Of a DNA stretch of 60,797 bases, positions 19,632 to 33,017 are shown one piece after another. Location of the stretch: assembly GCA_945612235.1 (NCBI GenBank), contig CALZAE010000005.1, forward strand, positions 1 to 60,797. Reading direction: 5' to 3'. This DNA comes from an uncultured Gammaproteobacteria bacterium. Its GTDB lineage: Bacteria; Pseudomonadota; Gammaproteobacteria; Pseudomonadales; Pseudomonadaceae. Each line of letters opens with the position of its first letter. Positions within the stretch are counted from its first letter, which is position 1. The notes under the pieces were generated by a model. That model saw nothing but the letters and a program-made list of their open reading frames with translations. It was not told the origin of the DNA and ran no database searches. The position numbers and the translations under genes are program-made.

Positions 19632-21103
19632 TGGCAGTGCCTTTAAATCAATTATTTCCCCAAGCACCCAGTGCCACACTCATTCGTGAGCTGACCCTTG
19701 ACAGCCGTAAGGTGCGCCCTGGAGACTTGTTTTTAGCTGTTGAAGGTACCCAGCAAGATGGGCGCACCTATATTGGTGATGCCATTGCGCGCGGTGCTGC
19801 AGCTGTTATTTACGAAGCTGACGCTGCGCTTGATATGCAAGACAGTGAGGCTTTGTTGATTCCTGTGCGTGGCTTACAGGCGCAGTTGTCCAATATTGCT
19901 GGGCGTTTTTACGGTGATGCCAGTCGCACTATGCGTGTTGTGGCAGTGACTGGTACGAACGGCAAAACCAGCGTGACACAGTTGATCGCACAAGCATCTG
20001 ATTTGCTCGGTCAGACATGTGGCTTGGTAGGGACTTTGGGTAGCGGCTTTTATGGCAGCTTAACTCAAGGGCACTACACCACACCGGATCCGTTGACAGT
20101 ACAAGCAACGCTGGCTGACTTGAAAAATGCTGGCGCAAAAATGGTGGCGATGGAAGTGTCGTCGCATGGTCTGGCGCAACAGCGCATTGAGGCTGTGCAT
20201 GTGGATGTGGCGGTGTTGACCAATCTAACCCGTGATCATCTGGACTACCATGGCTCGATGTCAGCTTATGCTGAAGCCAAAGCCCGCCTCTTCCGCTGGC
20301 AGGGTTTAAAGGCGCAGGTGCTGAACTTAGACGATGAGTTTGGCCGTGAACTGGCCGCGCAGCATGCACCGACGTCACGTTTAATTACTTACAGCTTAGA
20401 TGACAGCAGTGCCACAGTGTACTGCCGTAATATTCGCTTTAGCACCCATGGTATTCAAGCCGAAGTGGTAACGGCGCAAAGCGAAGGTAATTTATCGAGT
20501 AGTTTGATTGGCCGCTTTAATCTAAGCAATTTGTTGGCGGTGATTGGCGCTTTACTGGCTTTGGGTTACTCCTTGGCTCAAGCGCTGAGTGTGCTACCTA
20601 AGCTGCAAGGTCCGGCTGGACGGATGCAGGTATTAGGTGGTCAAGAGCAGCCCGTGGTGGTGGTTGATTACGCCCATACCCCGGATGCGTTAGAGCAGGT
20701 TCTAACCGCTCTGCGCCCGCATGTGGCGCCGGGTGGACGTTTATTGTGCTTGTTTGGCTGTGGTGGCGAACGTGATAAAGGTAAGCGTCCTTTGATGGCC
20801 GCGGCCGTTGAGCGTTTAGCCGATGCAGTTATTGTGACGGATGACAACCCGCGTGGTGAAGACCCAGCCGCCATTCGTGCAGAAATTCTTGCAGGCTTTA
20901 GTGCGGCAGCGCAGGTCACTGAAGTGGCCGAGCGCGGTGCGGCAATCGCCCAGCTTATTGCCCAAGCTACACCGCAAGATGTGCTGGTATTGGCTGGCAA
21001 AGGCCATGAAGATTATCAAGAGATTGGGCAGCAGCGCCAACACTTCTCTGATATTGAGCAGGCGCAATTAGCTTTGGCTGCATGGCAGGTGGCGCATGTT
21101 TAA
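19631..21103 (+). CDS. murE: UDP-MurNAc-L-Ala-D-Glu:meso-diaminopimelate ligase MurE
   Basis: Mur ligase of 490 residues adding the third stem-peptide residue. P-loop VTGTNGKTS lies at 107-115, followed by YTTPDP and the carbamylated-lysine region. DDNPRGEDP near 405 is the DNPR motif that marks meso-diaminopimelate specificity, as opposed to lysine-adding enzymes, so the wall is of the usual Gram-negative type. It begins on the last base of the ftsI stop and overlaps murF by eight bases. Confidence 0.98.
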
Positions 21104-22472
21104 AGCGCTGCAGTTGAGCGAGTTAGTGAGTCCGCTTGCGGCAATTTTATACGGCGCAGATATTGAGTTTAGTGCGTTGAACACTGATAGCCGTAAAATT
21201 ACCCCCGGTCAGCTATTTGTCGCGTTGCGAGGTGAGTTTTTTGATGGTCATCGCTATCTAGCTGATGTGGCCAAGCGCGGTGCAGTGGCCGCCATTGTGG
21301 AAGAGTATCAAGCGGATATTCAACTGCCGCAGTTGCTAGTAGCAGATACTCGCATTGCTCTAGGACAGATTGCTGGGCTCAATCGTGAGCAGTTCACTGG
21401 GCAAACAGTTGCGGTGACGGGCTCCAGTGGTAAAACCACAGTTAAAGAAATGCTTGCCAGTATTTGCCGTAGCGCTTTAGGTGAAGCTGCGGTGTTAGCC
21501 ACGCGCGGTAATTTAAATAATGATTTAGGCGTGCCTTTTACTTTGCTGGAGCTCAATGCCCAGCATCGTGCCGCTGTGGTTGAACTTGGAGCTTCACGTC
21601 CCGGTGAAATTGCCTACACCGCCGCTTTAACTCAGCCGATGGTTGCCGTGATCAGTAATGCCGGGATGGCGCATGCCGGTGAGTTTGGTGGTCCTGAGCA
21701 TATTGTGTTAGCTAAAGGTGAGATTCTCGACGGTCTGCGTGCTGAGCACACCGCGGTGCTAAATCTAGATGACGCAGCTTTTGAGCAATGGCGTGCGCGT
21801 AATACCCAGTGTCAGGTGTTAAGTTTTTCCACTCGCTGTGCGGATGCCGATATTTATGCCAGCGCTATTGTTAGTAACGCCCAAGGTCGTATGGGTTTTA
21901 ACCTGCATGGCGTAGCCGGTGAGTGCTTTATACAGCTAGCGGTATTGGGTTTACACAACGTCAGTAATGCCTTAGCGGCAGTGGCAGCGGCACATGCTTT
22001 AGGCTTGCCATTGTCAGCTATACGCCAGGGTCTTGAAGGTATGAAAGCGATTTCCGGACGCAGCATGGTGTATGAGTGTGCCGGTCACGTACAGATTATT
22101 GATGACAGTTATAACGCCAACCCAGCCTCGATTCGTGCAGCCATTGATGTATTACAAAATATGCCAGGCCAGCGCGTATTGGTGTTAGGTGATATGGGTG
22201 AGTTGGGCGCCTGGGCTGAGCAAGAACACGCACAGATTGGCGCTTATGCTAACGGTAAAGTTGATGCAGTATTTGCCACCGGACCTTTGATGCAACATGC
22301 GGTTGCACAATATTCTGGTGTTGCAGGGCACTTTTTAGAACAAAACAGTCTGATTGAAGCACTGCTTACGCAAGTAAGTGGTCCTGCAACATTTTTAATT
22401 AAAGGTTCACGTGGCGCAGCAATGGAAAACGTTGTGAGCGCACTGCGTACAAGTTTAGGGGATGCACTCTGA
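21096..22472 (+). CDS. murF: UDP-MurNAc-tripeptide:D-Ala-D-Ala ligase MurF
   Basis: A 458-residue Mur ligase with an N-terminal substrate domain ([16 protein letters not shown]), P-loop [12 protein letters not shown] at 108-119 and C-terminal [15 protein letters not shown]. It attaches D-Ala-D-Ala to make the pentapeptide precursor in the cytoplasm. The gene overlaps murE and shares a base with the mraY start, in keeping with one polycistronic message. Confidence 0.97.
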   Translation: MFKALQLSELVSPLAAILYGADIEFSALNTDSRKITPGQLFVALRGEFFDGHRYLADVAKRGAVAAIVEEYQADIQLPQLLVADTRIALGQIAGLNREQFTGQTVAVTGSSGKTTVKEMLASICRSALGEAAVLATRGNLNNDLGVPFTLLELNAQHRAAVVELGASRPGEIAYTAALTQPMVAVISNAGMAHAGEFGGPEHIVLAKGEILDGLRAEHTAVLNLDDAAFEQWRARNTQCQVLSFSTRCADADIYASAIVSNAQGRMGFNLHGVAGECFIQLAVLGLHNVSNALAAVAAAHALGLPLSAIRQGLEGMKAISGRSMVYECAGHVQIIDDSYNANPASIRAAIDVLQNMPGQRVLVLGDMGELGAWAEQEHAQIGAYANGKVDAVFATGPLMQHAVAQYSGVAGHFLEQNSLIEALLTQVSGPATFLIKGSRGAAMENVVSALRTSLGDAL

Positions 22473-23554
22473 TGTTGCTTTTATTGGCGGAGTATTTACA
22501 ACAGTACCACAAAGGCTTTGCGGTCTTTCAGTACCTGACTCTGCGTGGTGTGTTTGGTGTTTTGACAGCACTAGTCATGTCGCTGTGGCTGGGTCCGAAA
22601 ATGATTCGCATGCTGCGTAACTTGCAAATTGGTCAATCGGTACGTACCGACGGCCCGCAATCGCACTTGGCTAAATCCGGTACGCCAACCATGGGCGGCG
22701 CATTGATTTTGGCCTCCATCACTATCAGTACCTTGCTGTGGGCCGATTTAAGCAATCGTTATGTGTGGATTGTGTTGCTGGTCACGCTGCTATTTGGTGC
22801 GATTGGTTGGGTGGATGATTACCGCAAGGTGGTAGAGAAAAACTCCCGCGGTTTACCCGGGCGCTGGAAGTACTTTTGGCAGTCAGTCTTTGGTTTGGGG
22901 GCGGCCTTAGTGCTGTATTACACCGCACAAACACCGGCTGAAACGGCACTCATTGTGCCTTTCCTCAAAGATATCAGTATCCCGCTTGGTGCGGGTTTTA
23001 TCGTTTTAACCTACTTGGTGATTGTTGGTACCAGTAACGCGGTCAACCTGACCGACGGCTTGGACGGTTTAGCGATTTTGCCTACAGTCTTAGTGGGTGG
23101 AGCCTTAGGTATCTTTGCCTACTTGTCAGGCCATATTAGTTTTGCTCAATACTTGTTTATTCCTTATGTGCCGGGCGTGGGTGAGCTGATTATTTTCTGT
23201 GGCGCTCTGGTGGGTGCCGGCTTAGGTTTTTTATGGTTTAACACTTACCCAGCACAAGTCTTTATGGGTGACGTGGGTGCTTTAGCACTGGGCGCTGCTC
23301 TAGGTACTGTGGCAGTGATTGCCCGCCAAGAGATTGTCCTGTTTATCATGGGCGGTGTGTTTGTGGTGGAAACCCTATCGGTAGTGATTCAGGTGTTGTC
23401 ATTTAAATTGACCGGCAAGCGCGTCTTCCGCATGGCACCGATTCATCACCATTTTGAATTAAAAGGCTGGCCGGAGCCGCGCGTGATTGTGCGCTTTTGG
23501 ATTATTACTGTGGTTCTAGTCTTGATCGGACTGGCCACCTTGAAGCTGAGGTAA
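22472..23554 (+). CDS. mraY: Phospho-N-acetylmuramoyl-pentapeptide transferase MraY
   Basis: Inner-membrane enzyme that links the UDP-MurNAc-pentapeptide to undecaprenyl phosphate, giving lipid I. The 360-residue protein has about ten hydrophobic helices. Diagnostic motifs are [12 protein letters not shown], the Asp-Asp of [21 protein letters not shown] and [11 protein letters not shown], whose histidines and aspartates form the Mg2+ site. The start codon shares its first base with the murF stop (TGATG). Confidence 0.98.
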   Translation: MLLLLAEYLQQYHKGFAVFQYLTLRGVFGVLTALVMSLWLGPKMIRMLRNLQIGQSVRTDGPQSHLAKSGTPTMGGALILASITISTLLWADLSNRYVWIVLLVTLLFGAIGWVDDYRKVVEKNSRGLPGRWKYFWQSVFGLGAALVLYYTAQTPAETALIVPFLKDISIPLGAGFIVLTYLVIVGTSNAVNLTDGLDGLAILPTVLVGGALGIFAYLSGHISFAQYLFIPYVPGVGELIIFCGALVGAGLGFLWFNTYPAQVFMGDVGALALGAALGTVAVIARQEIVLFIMGGVFVVETLSVVIQVLSFKLTGKRVFRMAPIHHHFELKGWPEPRVIVRFWIITVVLVLIGLATLKLR

Positions 23555-23560
23555 GCATAG

Positions 23561-24901
23561 GTGCAGAGCATCCATCAGCACGCACAGATTGTAGTTGGCC
23601 TGGGTAAAAGTGGCATGTCTTTGGTGCGCTTTTTAGCCAGCCAAGGTCAATCCTTTACTGTAGTGGACAGCCGCGAGCAGCCGCCTGAGTTATCCACCTT
23701 GCAGCGCGATTATCCGCAGGTCGCTGTGCACTGTGGGCCTTTGTCTGCAGACTTGTTAAGCAGTGCTGAAGTCTTGTACGTCAGTCCTGGCTTAGCCTTA
23801 AGTACGCCGGCGCTGCAGGCAGCGATTGCTCAGGGTGTACGCATCTCTGGCGATATTGACCTGTTTGCTCAATGTGCTCGTGCACCGATTGTGGCAATTA
23901 CTGGCTCCAACGCTAAAAGTAGCGTGACCACGCTGGTTGGGCAGATGTTTGCCGCGGCAGGTTTCAATGCAGCGATTGGCGGTAATTTAGGTGTGCCCGC
24001 GTTAGATTTACTCGATGATGCGGTTGATGTGTATGTGATGGAGTTGTCGAGTTTTCAGCTAGAAACCACCTCGCACTTACAAGCACGTGTAGCGGTATGC
24101 CTGAATATCAGTGAAGATCATATGGACCGTTATGTTGATTTAGATGGTTATATTGCCGCTAAGCAACGGGTCTTTAAGCATGCGCAAACCGTGGTGGTCA
24201 ATCGCGATGATGTCGCGTCCCAGCCACAACAGCCGCCAGCGCAGGTCATTAGCTTTGGTTTGTCGATACCGCAAGCGGGCGAATTTGGTTTGCGTGAGCG
24301 GGATGGCGAAACATATTTAGCGCTAGGTGAGCAACTCTTGCTAGCGGTCAAGCACTTAAAGGTGCGTGGCAGTCATAATTACGCTAATGCTTTATCTGCC
24401 TTAGCTTTGGGTACGGCAATGCAGTTGCCGATGCCGGCGATGTTGCAGGCATTACAAGATTTTGTTGGACTTGAGCATCGCTGCCAGTGGTTGTGTCAAG
24501 TGCAAGGTGTGGATTGGTACAACGACTCTAAAGCCACCAATGTGGGCGCTGCTTTAGCGGCCATTGAAGGTCTGGGGGCTGACCATGCTGGTAAACTTGT
24601 GTTGATTGCGGGTGGTGACGGCAAGGGTGCTGACTTTTCCAGCCTGAAGATACCCGTGATGCAATATTGTCGCGCAGTCATAGTGCTGGGCCGTGATGGT
24701 GAGCGTGTTGCGCAAGCTGTAGCGGGCAGTGTACCGATTGAGCGGGTGACAACTCTTGAGGCGGCGGTCACTGTTGCGGCACGCCTCGCACAAACGGGTG
24801 ATAGCGTGTTATTAGCCCCGGCATGTGCGAGTTTAGATATGTTTAAAAGCTTTGAGCAGCGCGGTGATGTGTTTGCGCAAGCGGTGAGGGATTTGTTATG
24901 A
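23561..24901 (+). CDS. murD: UDP-MurNAc-L-alanine:D-glutamate ligase MurD
   Basis: A 446-residue Mur ligase beginning at GTG. An N-terminal Rossmann-like domain (IVVGLGKSGMSLVRFL) precedes the P-loop ITGSNAKSSVTT at 113-124. The second residue after the Lys is Ser rather than the more common Thr, a conservative change. EHRCQW, DSKATNVGAA and SLDMFKSFEQRG are standard C-terminal motifs. It adds D-Glu to the UMP-L-Ala precursor. It follows mraY by six bases and overlaps ftsW by four. Confidence 0.97.
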   Translation: MQSIHQHAQIVVGLGKSGMSLVRFLASQGQSFTVVDSREQPPELSTLQRDYPQVAVHCGPLSADLLSSAEVLYVSPGLALSTPALQAAIAQGVRISGDIDLFAQCARAPIVAITGSNAKSSVTTLVGQMFAAAGFNAAIGGNLGVPALDLLDDAVDVYVMELSSFQLETTSHLQARVAVCLNISEDHMDRYVDLDGYIAAKQRVFKHAQTVVVNRDDVASQPQQPPAQVISFGLSIPQAGEFGLRERDGETYLALGEQLLLAVKHLKVRGSHNYANALSALALGTAMQLPMPAMLQALQDFVGLEHRCQWLCQVQGVDWYNDSKATNVGAALAAIEGLGADHAGKLVLIAGGDGKGADFSSLKIPVMQYCRAVIVLGRDGERVAQAVAGSVPIERVTTLEAAVTVAARLAQTGDSVLLAPACASLDMFKSFEQRGDVFAQAVRDLL

Positions 24902-26118
24902 GTATCCGTGATTTTATCGCGCAGCCATCGCCATGGCGTCATAACAATAAAGTTGATATCGATTTCCCGATGTTAACTGCGTGTTTGTTACTGATGGGTA
25001 TTGGTTTGGTGATGATCGCCTCGGCCTCATCAGCTGTTGCTTATACCAATACTGGCAACACTTTCCATTATTTTATTCGTCATATGATTTATGTGTCCAT
25101 TGCCTTAGTGGCGGGTGGCGTGACCTTGTTTGTGCCTATGTCGTTATGGCAGCGCTATAGCGGCTGGTTGTTAGTAGTGGCTTTTGTAGTGCTGATTCTA
25201 GTGTTGATTCCGGGTATTGGTCGTGAAGTGAATGGTTCGCGACGTTGGATTGGTGTCGGTATTTTTAATATCCAGCCATCGGAGTTGGCTAAACTGTTTA
25301 TGGTGATCTTTTTAGCGGGCTTTTTAGTGCGGCGTAAAGAAGAAGTCAAGCAGCGCCTGCGTGGCTTGGCTAAGCCGCTGTTTCTTGCTGGTTTATTGGC
25401 TGGCTTGCTGATTAAAGAGCCTGACTACGGTGCGGCTGTGGTGATGCTCGGTAGCGTTATTATTATGCTGTATTTGGGTGGCGTTAGCTTAGTGCTTTCG
25501 GTGCCGCTATTGGTCATTTTGTTAGCAGGTTTTATGGCGTTTATTGGCCTTGAAGGCTATCACATGCAACGCCTGAGCACTTTTACCGATCCGTGGGGTG
25601 ATCAGTACGGTGCCGGTTACCAGCTCACGCAAGCGCTGATCGCTTTTGGGCGCGGTGAATGGTTAGGTTTAGGTTTGGGAAATAGCATTCAAAAGCAATT
25701 CTTTCTACCTGAGGCACACACCGACTTTGTGTTCTCGGTGCTGGCTGAAGAGTTGGGTATGCTGGGTGCGCTGACGACCTTGGTTTTGTTTATGTTTGTC
25801 AGTGTGCGCGCACTCTATATTGGCGTCTGGGCTGAGCAAGCTAAGCAGTATTATTCGGCTTATGTCGCTTATGGTTTGGCTTTGTTATGGATTGCCCAAG
25901 TACTGATTAACTTAGGGGTGAATACCGGATTGCTACCGACTAAGGGGTTAACCTTGCCGTTTATCAGTTACGGCGGTAGTTCGTTAGTGGTGTGCTGCAT
26001 CAGTTTGGCGATGCTGTTACGCATTGAGTGGGAGCGGCGTACACAGCTTTTGGCTGCTGATTCCATGAGCAAAGCACAAATCACAGCGATGGCGAAGGGG
26101 GTGCGCGGTGCGCGGTAA
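24898..26118 (+). CDS. ftsW: Septal peptidoglycan glycosyltransferase FtsW
   Basis: A 406-residue SEDS-family polytopic protein with about ten membrane helices. Visible family motifs are GSRRWIGVGIFNIQPSELAKL, KEPDYGAAVV, FLPEAHTDFVFSVLAEELG and PFISYGGSSLVV. The conserved Asp needed for polymerase activity lies in the large periplasmic loop. FtsW polymerises glycan strands at the septum in complex with FtsI, encoded upstream. It overlaps murD by four bases and murG by eleven. Confidence 0.97.
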   Translation: MSIRDFIAQPSPWRHNNKVDIDFPMLTACLLLMGIGLVMIASASSAVAYTNTGNTFHYFIRHMIYVSIALVAGGVTLFVPMSLWQRYSGWLLVVAFVVLILVLIPGIGREVNGSRRWIGVGIFNIQPSELAKLFMVIFLAGFLVRRKEEVKQRLRGLAKPLFLAGLLAGLLIKEPDYGAAVVMLGSVIIMLYLGGVSLVLSVPLLVILLAGFMAFIGLEGYHMQRLSTFTDPWGDQYGAGYQLTQALIAFGRGEWLGLGLGNSIQKQFFLPEAHTDFVFSVLAEELGMLGALTTLVLFMFVSVRALYIGVWAEQAKQYYSAYVAYGLALLWIAQVLINLGVNTGLLPTKGLTLPFISYGGSSLVVCCISLAMLLRIEWERRTQLLAADSMSKAQITAMAKGVRGAR

Positions 26119-27170
26119 TATTTTAATTATGGCTGCCGGAACCGGCGGGCATGTGTTTCCAGCCTTGGCTTGCGCGCAGGAATTTACCGCACGTGGCTAT
26201 GCCGTGCATTGGCTGGGTGCTGGTCGGGGCATTGAGAATGAATTGGTGCCCGCCGCTGGCTATACCTTGCATACCCTGAAGATCAGCGGTTTGCGCGGTA
26301 AAGGTCTGGGCTCATTATTGACTGCGCCGTTTAAGTTGCTGGGCGCCTTATGGCAGGCCAAGCGTTTAATGCGCGAGCTTAAACCTGTGTGTGTCCTGGG
26401 TTTCGGTGGTTATGTGACGGGGCCAGGCGGTTTAGCGGCTAAATTATCCTCAGTGCCATTGGTGATCCACGAGCAAAACGCTGTCGCTGGTACGGCTAAT
26501 CGCGCCTTAGCAACTTTTGCAACGCGTATGTGTGAAGCCTTTCCAAACACCTTTAAGCAGCGTAAAAACTGCATCACCACAGGTAATCCTGTGCGTGAGG
26601 CATTATTCCTCGAGACACCGCGCAAGAATTTAGCATCACGAGCGGTTAACTTGTTAGTGCTTGGTGGCAGTCTCGGTGCTGAACCACTGAATAAACTGCT
26701 GCCTGCGGCCTTAGCACAAGTGCCAGCTGAGTTACGACCGCAGGTGCAGCATCAAGCGGGGCGTAATAATGATCAGGTGACTCGCGAGCGCTACCAAGTG
26801 GCTGGGGTTGAGGCGCAAGTTGTACCTTTTATTAGTGATATGGCCAGTGCTTATGCGTGGGCTGATTTAGTGATTTGCCGCGCCGGTGCTTTAACCGTTA
26901 GCGAGTTGGCTGCAGCAGGTTTGGCTTCATTTTTAGTGCCGCTGCCGCATGCCATTGACGACCACCAAACGCGTAATGCCGAATTTCTGGCTCAGCAAGG
27001 CGCCGCTGTCTTGCTGCCACAACATGCTACTGATGCAGACCGATTAGCTGCACAGTTAACAGAGGTACTGATGGACAAGAAACGCATTAAAATCATGGGC
27101 CAACAAGCGCGCTTATTAGCACAACCCGATGCGACACAGCATGTGGTTGCGGCATGTTTGGAGGTGGCTC

Positions 27171-27178
<8 letters not shown>
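26108..27178 (+). CDS. murG: UDP-GlcNAc:lipid I N-acetylglucosaminyltransferase MurG
   Basis: GT28-family glycosyltransferase of 356 residues, peripheral on the cytoplasmic face, converting lipid I to lipid II. The N-terminal [11 protein letters not shown] glycine loop, [17 protein letters not shown] and the C-domain donor-binding segment [15 protein letters not shown] identify it. It starts with GTG inside the end of ftsW and overlaps murC by eight bases. Confidence 0.97.
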
Positions 27179-29557
<2,379 letters not shown>

Positions 29558-29561
29558 TACT

Positions 29562-30413
29562 GTGAGTAGCGCAGGGCGGCAACATAAAAAAGCACCACCG
29601 CGTGGCGCAACACGACAAGCGTCACTCGGAGGTGCAAGTCGTACTGCCCAGCCAAAAGCGCCGAGACAGTGGCCCAAGCCTAATTTGACAGCGATCAGTT
29701 TAGTTGTGCTGATCGCTGCAGTTATTGCTGTGATGTTGAATTTTGAGCGAACGTGGCAATGGCTAAAGCCCCATGTGAATCCGGCCATTTCTACAGTGCG
29801 TGTATTGGGTGATTTGAGTGCAGCTAAACAACGTTTGGTTGAGCGTCAACTAATGCCGTATAGCGATGGCTTGTTTTTTTCTGTAGATATAGCCGCAGTG
29901 CGCGAAGTGTTAGATGAGTTACCTTGGGTGGCGAATGCAGAGGTTAGTCGAATTTGGCCTGACCAACTGCAGGTGATTATCCAAGAGCAATTGCCAGTTG
30001 CACGTTGGGGTGATGATGCGCTGTTAAGTACACAGGGATATTTATTTACTGCTGTAGATATTAGTGATTACGAGCATTTGCCGCAGTTATCCGGTCCTGC
30101 ACAAGAGCAGGTACGGGTGATGCAGCAATATTTAACTTTTAGTCAGGCGCTACGGCCTTTAGGTTATTCGATTAAACAGTTAGAGATGCGTGAGCGTGGT
30201 AGTTGGTTTGTGACCACTCAGACGGGTTTGCAACTGTTATTTGGACGTGATCATTTAGTAGAAAAAATACGCCGTTTTGCTGTGGTGTATGAAGCTGAAC
30301 TTAAACAACAGATTGAAAAAATTGAACGGGTTGATTTGCGCTATGCCAATGGTTTGGCTGTTGCTTGGCGCGCCCCGGCAGAAAATGAACCTGCAGCGGT
30401 AGTGGCGCAGTAA
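29562..30413 (+). CDS. ftsQ: Cell division protein FtsQ
   Basis: A 283-residue bitopic division protein. A basic cytoplasmic tail (about 1-40, rich in Arg, Lys, Pro) precedes one membrane helix (TAISLVVLIAAVIAVMLNF). A periplasmic POTRA domain follows (ISTVRVLGDLSAAKQRLVERQL) and then the FtsQ domain. It scaffolds FtsL and FtsB and recruits FtsWI. The start is GTG, four bases after ddlB. The ftsA ribosome-binding site (AAAGGAGAG) begins at its stop. Confidence 0.94.
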   Translation: MSSAGRQHKKAPPRGATRQASLGGASRTAQPKAPRQWPKPNLTAISLVVLIAAVIAVMLNFERTWQWLKPHVNPAISTVRVLGDLSAAKQRLVERQLMPYSDGLFFSVDIAAVREVLDELPWVANAEVSRIWPDQLQVIIQEQLPVARWGDDALLSTQGYLFTAVDISDYEHLPQLSGPAQEQVRVMQQYLTFSQALRPLGYSIKQLEMRERGSWFVTTQTGLQLLFGRDHLVEKIRRFAVVYEAELKQQIEKIERVDLRYANGLAVAWRAPAENEPAAVVAQ

Positions 30414-30426
30414 AGGAGAGAAACAC

Positions 30427-31674
30427 ATGGCACATGAAAATAACCACAACATGATTGTTGGTCTGGATATAGGTACCTCCAAGGTTGTGGCGCTCGTAGC
30501 CGAAGTCACTCCTGATGGTGAGTTGAATATTATTGGTATCGGTACCAGCCCCGTACGCGGCTTGAAAAAAGGTGTAGTGGTTAATATTGAGTCGACTGTG
30601 CAGTCCCTGCAAGCGGCGATTAATGAAGCACAGAAAGTTGCAGATTGCAGTATTCACTCTGTATTTGTAGGCATTGCTGGTAGTCATATTCGTAGTCAAA
30701 ACTCAGATGGTATTGTTGCTATCCGTAATGGTGAAGTGAGTCGTGCTGATTTAGAGCGCGTCTTAGATGCTGCACAAGCCGTTGCTATACCTGCAGACCA
30801 GAAGGTTTTACACACCTTGGCGCAGGATTACATGATTGATAACCAAGAAGGTGTGCGTGAGCCGCTGGGTATGTCAGGTGTGCGTTTAGAAGCGCGCGTG
30901 CATGTGGTGACTTGTGCCATTAATGCATTACAAAATATTGAGAAGTGTGTCAGTCGTTGTGATTTGGCTGTCGACGACATTATTTTAGAACAGCTGGCCT
31001 CTGCCAGTGCCGTCTTAACTGAAGATGAGCAAGAGTTGGGCGTATGTTTAGTGGATATTGGTGGGGGTACCACCGATATTGCCATCTTTACTGAAGGCGC
31101 GATTCGTCATACTGCTGTGATCCCAATTGCTGGCGATCAAGTGACTAACGACATTGCCATGGCATTACGTACACCAACTCAGTACGCTGAACAGATTAAA
31201 GTTCGTTATGCCTGTGCTTTAGCCAAATTAACCGGTCCAGACGAAACAATTAAAGTGCCCAGTGTGGGTGATCGTCCGCCACGCGAATTATCACGACAAG
31301 CCTTAGCTGAGGTGATTGAGCCGCGTTATGAAGAGTTGTTCAGCTTGATTTTAGCTGAGCTGCGACGCAGCGGTTATGAAGACATGATTCCAGCTGGTAT
31401 CGTTTTAACAGGTGGTACAGCCAAAATGGAAGGTGCGGTTGAACTGGCTGAAGAGATTTTCCATATGCCGGTGCGGCTAGGATCGCCCCAAGGCGTGAAA
31501 GGTATTGACGATGTAGTGCGTAACCCTATTTATGCCACAGCTGTGGGTTTATTGATTTATGGTTTACGTAAACAAAATGAAGGTCTAAATACGCAAAACG
31601 TAGTACATGACCAACAAGATAAAAAGCCGCCCGTGTTTATGCGTGTTAAACGCTGGCTGCAAAACCAATTGTAA
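30427..31674 (+). CDS. ftsA: Cell division protein FtsA
   Basis: Actin-like ATPase of 415 residues that tethers FtsZ to the membrane. IVGLDIGTSKVVALVAEV is the phosphate-1 loop, VCLVDIGGGTTDIAIF the phosphate-2 loop, and GIVLTGGTAKMEG the adenosine motif. The C-terminus (PPVFMRVKRWLQNQL) is the amphipathic membrane-targeting helix. A strong AAAGGAGAG lies 8 bases before the ATG. Confidence 0.98.
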   Translation: MAHENNHNMIVGLDIGTSKVVALVAEVTPDGELNIIGIGTSPVRGLKKGVVVNIESTVQSLQAAINEAQKVADCSIHSVFVGIAGSHIRSQNSDGIVAIRNGEVSRADLERVLDAAQAVAIPADQKVLHTLAQDYMIDNQEGVREPLGMSGVRLEARVHVVTCAINALQNIEKCVSRCDLAVDDIILEQLASASAVLTEDEQELGVCLVDIGGGTTDIAIFTEGAIRHTAVIPIAGDQVTNDIAMALRTPTQYAEQIKVRYACALAKLTGPDETIKVPSVGDRPPRELSRQALAEVIEPRYEELFSLILAELRRSGYEDMIPAGIVLTGGTAKMEGAVELAEEIFHMPVRLGSPQGVKGIDDVVRNPIYATAVGLLIYGLRKQNEGLNTQNVVHDQQDKKPPVFMRVKRWLQNQL

Positions 31675-31725
31675 TTAAAATTTCCGGTGCGAGCCGGGCT
31701 ATAACTAGAAAGGTGGGAGAGAGCT

Positions 31726-32913
31726 ATGTTTGAATTAGTTGATCAGACTCCGCAGCAGGCTGTGATTAAGGTCATTGGCGTCGGTGGTGGTGGTGGTAAT
31801 GCGGTCAATCACATGGTGGCCAGCAATATTGAAGGTGTTGAATTTATTTGTGCCAACACTGACTCACAAGCGCTGCGTGATATTACTGCGCGTACTGTTT
31901 TGCAATTAGGCTCTAATTTGACTAAAGGCTTAGGCGCGGGTACCAACCCTGAAATTGGCCGTAAAGCTGCTGAAGAAGATCGTGAGCGCATTACCGAAGT
32001 TCTGCAAGGCACTGATATGGTCTTTATCACCACCGGAATGGGTGGCGGTACAGGTACCGGTGCTGCGCCTGTTATTGCACAGATCGCTAAAGAAATGGGC
32101 ATTTTGACTGTTGCGGTGGTAACGCGTCCATTCCCTTTTGAAGGTCGTCGCCGTTTACAGATTGCTGATGAAGGTATCCGTGCTTTAGCTGAACACGTTG
32201 ATTCTTTGATCACTATTCCAAATGAAAAATTGCTGACTATTTTAGGTAAAGACGCAAGCTTGCTCTCGGCTTTTGCCAAAGCAGATGACGTGTTAGCTGG
32301 CGCAGTACGCGGTATTTCCGACATTATCAAACGCCCAGGCATGATTAACGTCGACTTTGCTGACGTTAAAACTGTGATGAGCGAAATGGGTATGGCAATG
32401 ATGGGTACCGGTTCTGCAACAGGCAGTAACCGTGCACGTGAAGCGACGGAAGAAGCTGTACGTAACCCATTGCTGGCTGACGTGGTGCTCAATGGTGCTC
32501 GCGGTATTTTGGTGAATATCACCGCTGGTCCTGACCTGTCACTGGGTGAGTACGAAGAAGTGGGTAGCATTATTGAAGCCTTTGCTTGCGACGAAGCAAT
32601 GGTTAAAGTAGGTACTGTTATTGATCCAGATATGCGTGATGAGCTGCACGTCACTGTAGTGGTCACCGGCTTGGATGCAGCAGTGAAAAAGCCAGTTAAA
32701 GTGGTAGATAACACTGCAGCCACGCAGAGCACGGCACCAGCAAAAGCAGCGCGTATGCTGATTGATGATGGTCAAGAACCTGATTACTCTAAATACGATG
32801 CACCTGTCACTCAGCGTATGCGTGACAATGCGGTACCAGCGGCCAAGCCAACGAGCCAAGAAGACATGGATTACTTAGATCTTCCGGCATTTTTACGACG
32901 TCAGGCGGATTGA
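31726..32913 (+). CDS. ftsZ: Cell division protein FtsZ
   Basis: Tubulin-like GTPase that forms the Z-ring. The 395 residues show IKVIGVGGGGGNAVNHM, the tubulin signature GGGTGTG at 106-112, the T7-loop region (NVDFADVKTVM) and an acidic variable linker (about 320-380). The C-terminal conserved tail is LDLPAFLRRQ, which binds FtsA and ZipA. A gap of 51 bases after ftsA carries its own AGGTGGGAGAG ribosome-binding site. Confidence 0.99.
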   Translation: MFELVDQTPQQAVIKVIGVGGGGGNAVNHMVASNIEGVEFICANTDSQALRDITARTVLQLGSNLTKGLGAGTNPEIGRKAAEEDRERITEVLQGTDMVFITTGMGGGTGTGAAPVIAQIAKEMGILTVAVVTRPFPFEGRRRLQIADEGIRALAEHVDSLITIPNEKLLTILGKDASLLSAFAKADDVLAGAVRGISDIIKRPGMINVDFADVKTVMSEMGMAMMGTGSATGSNRAREATEEAVRNPLLADVVLNGARGILVNITAGPDLSLGEYEEVGSIIEAFACDEAMVKVGTVIDPDMRDELHVTVVVTGLDAAVKKPVKVVDNTAATQSTAPAKAARMLIDDGQEPDYSKYDAPVTQRMRDNAVPAAKPTSQEDMDYLDLPAFLRRQAD

Positions 32914-33017
32914 TAAAGCCTTGATTTGCGAGTTGATTTCTTTATTCGTTCAGCATCTGTTAAGATGCGGGTCATTATTGAAAACTATTTGCAACCAGTA
33001 TGGCAGTGGCTTAAGTC

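Noticed and set aside
19929..20378. 149-codon minus-strand frame in murE
   Set aside because: Antisense to MurE, with His/Pro/Ser-rich composition typical of shadow frames.
31809..32732. 307-codon open frame on the minus strand inside ftsZ
   Set aside because: It is fully antisense to a certain ftsZ, is rich in Ser/Thr/Pro as expected from mirrored codons, and has no recognisable domain.
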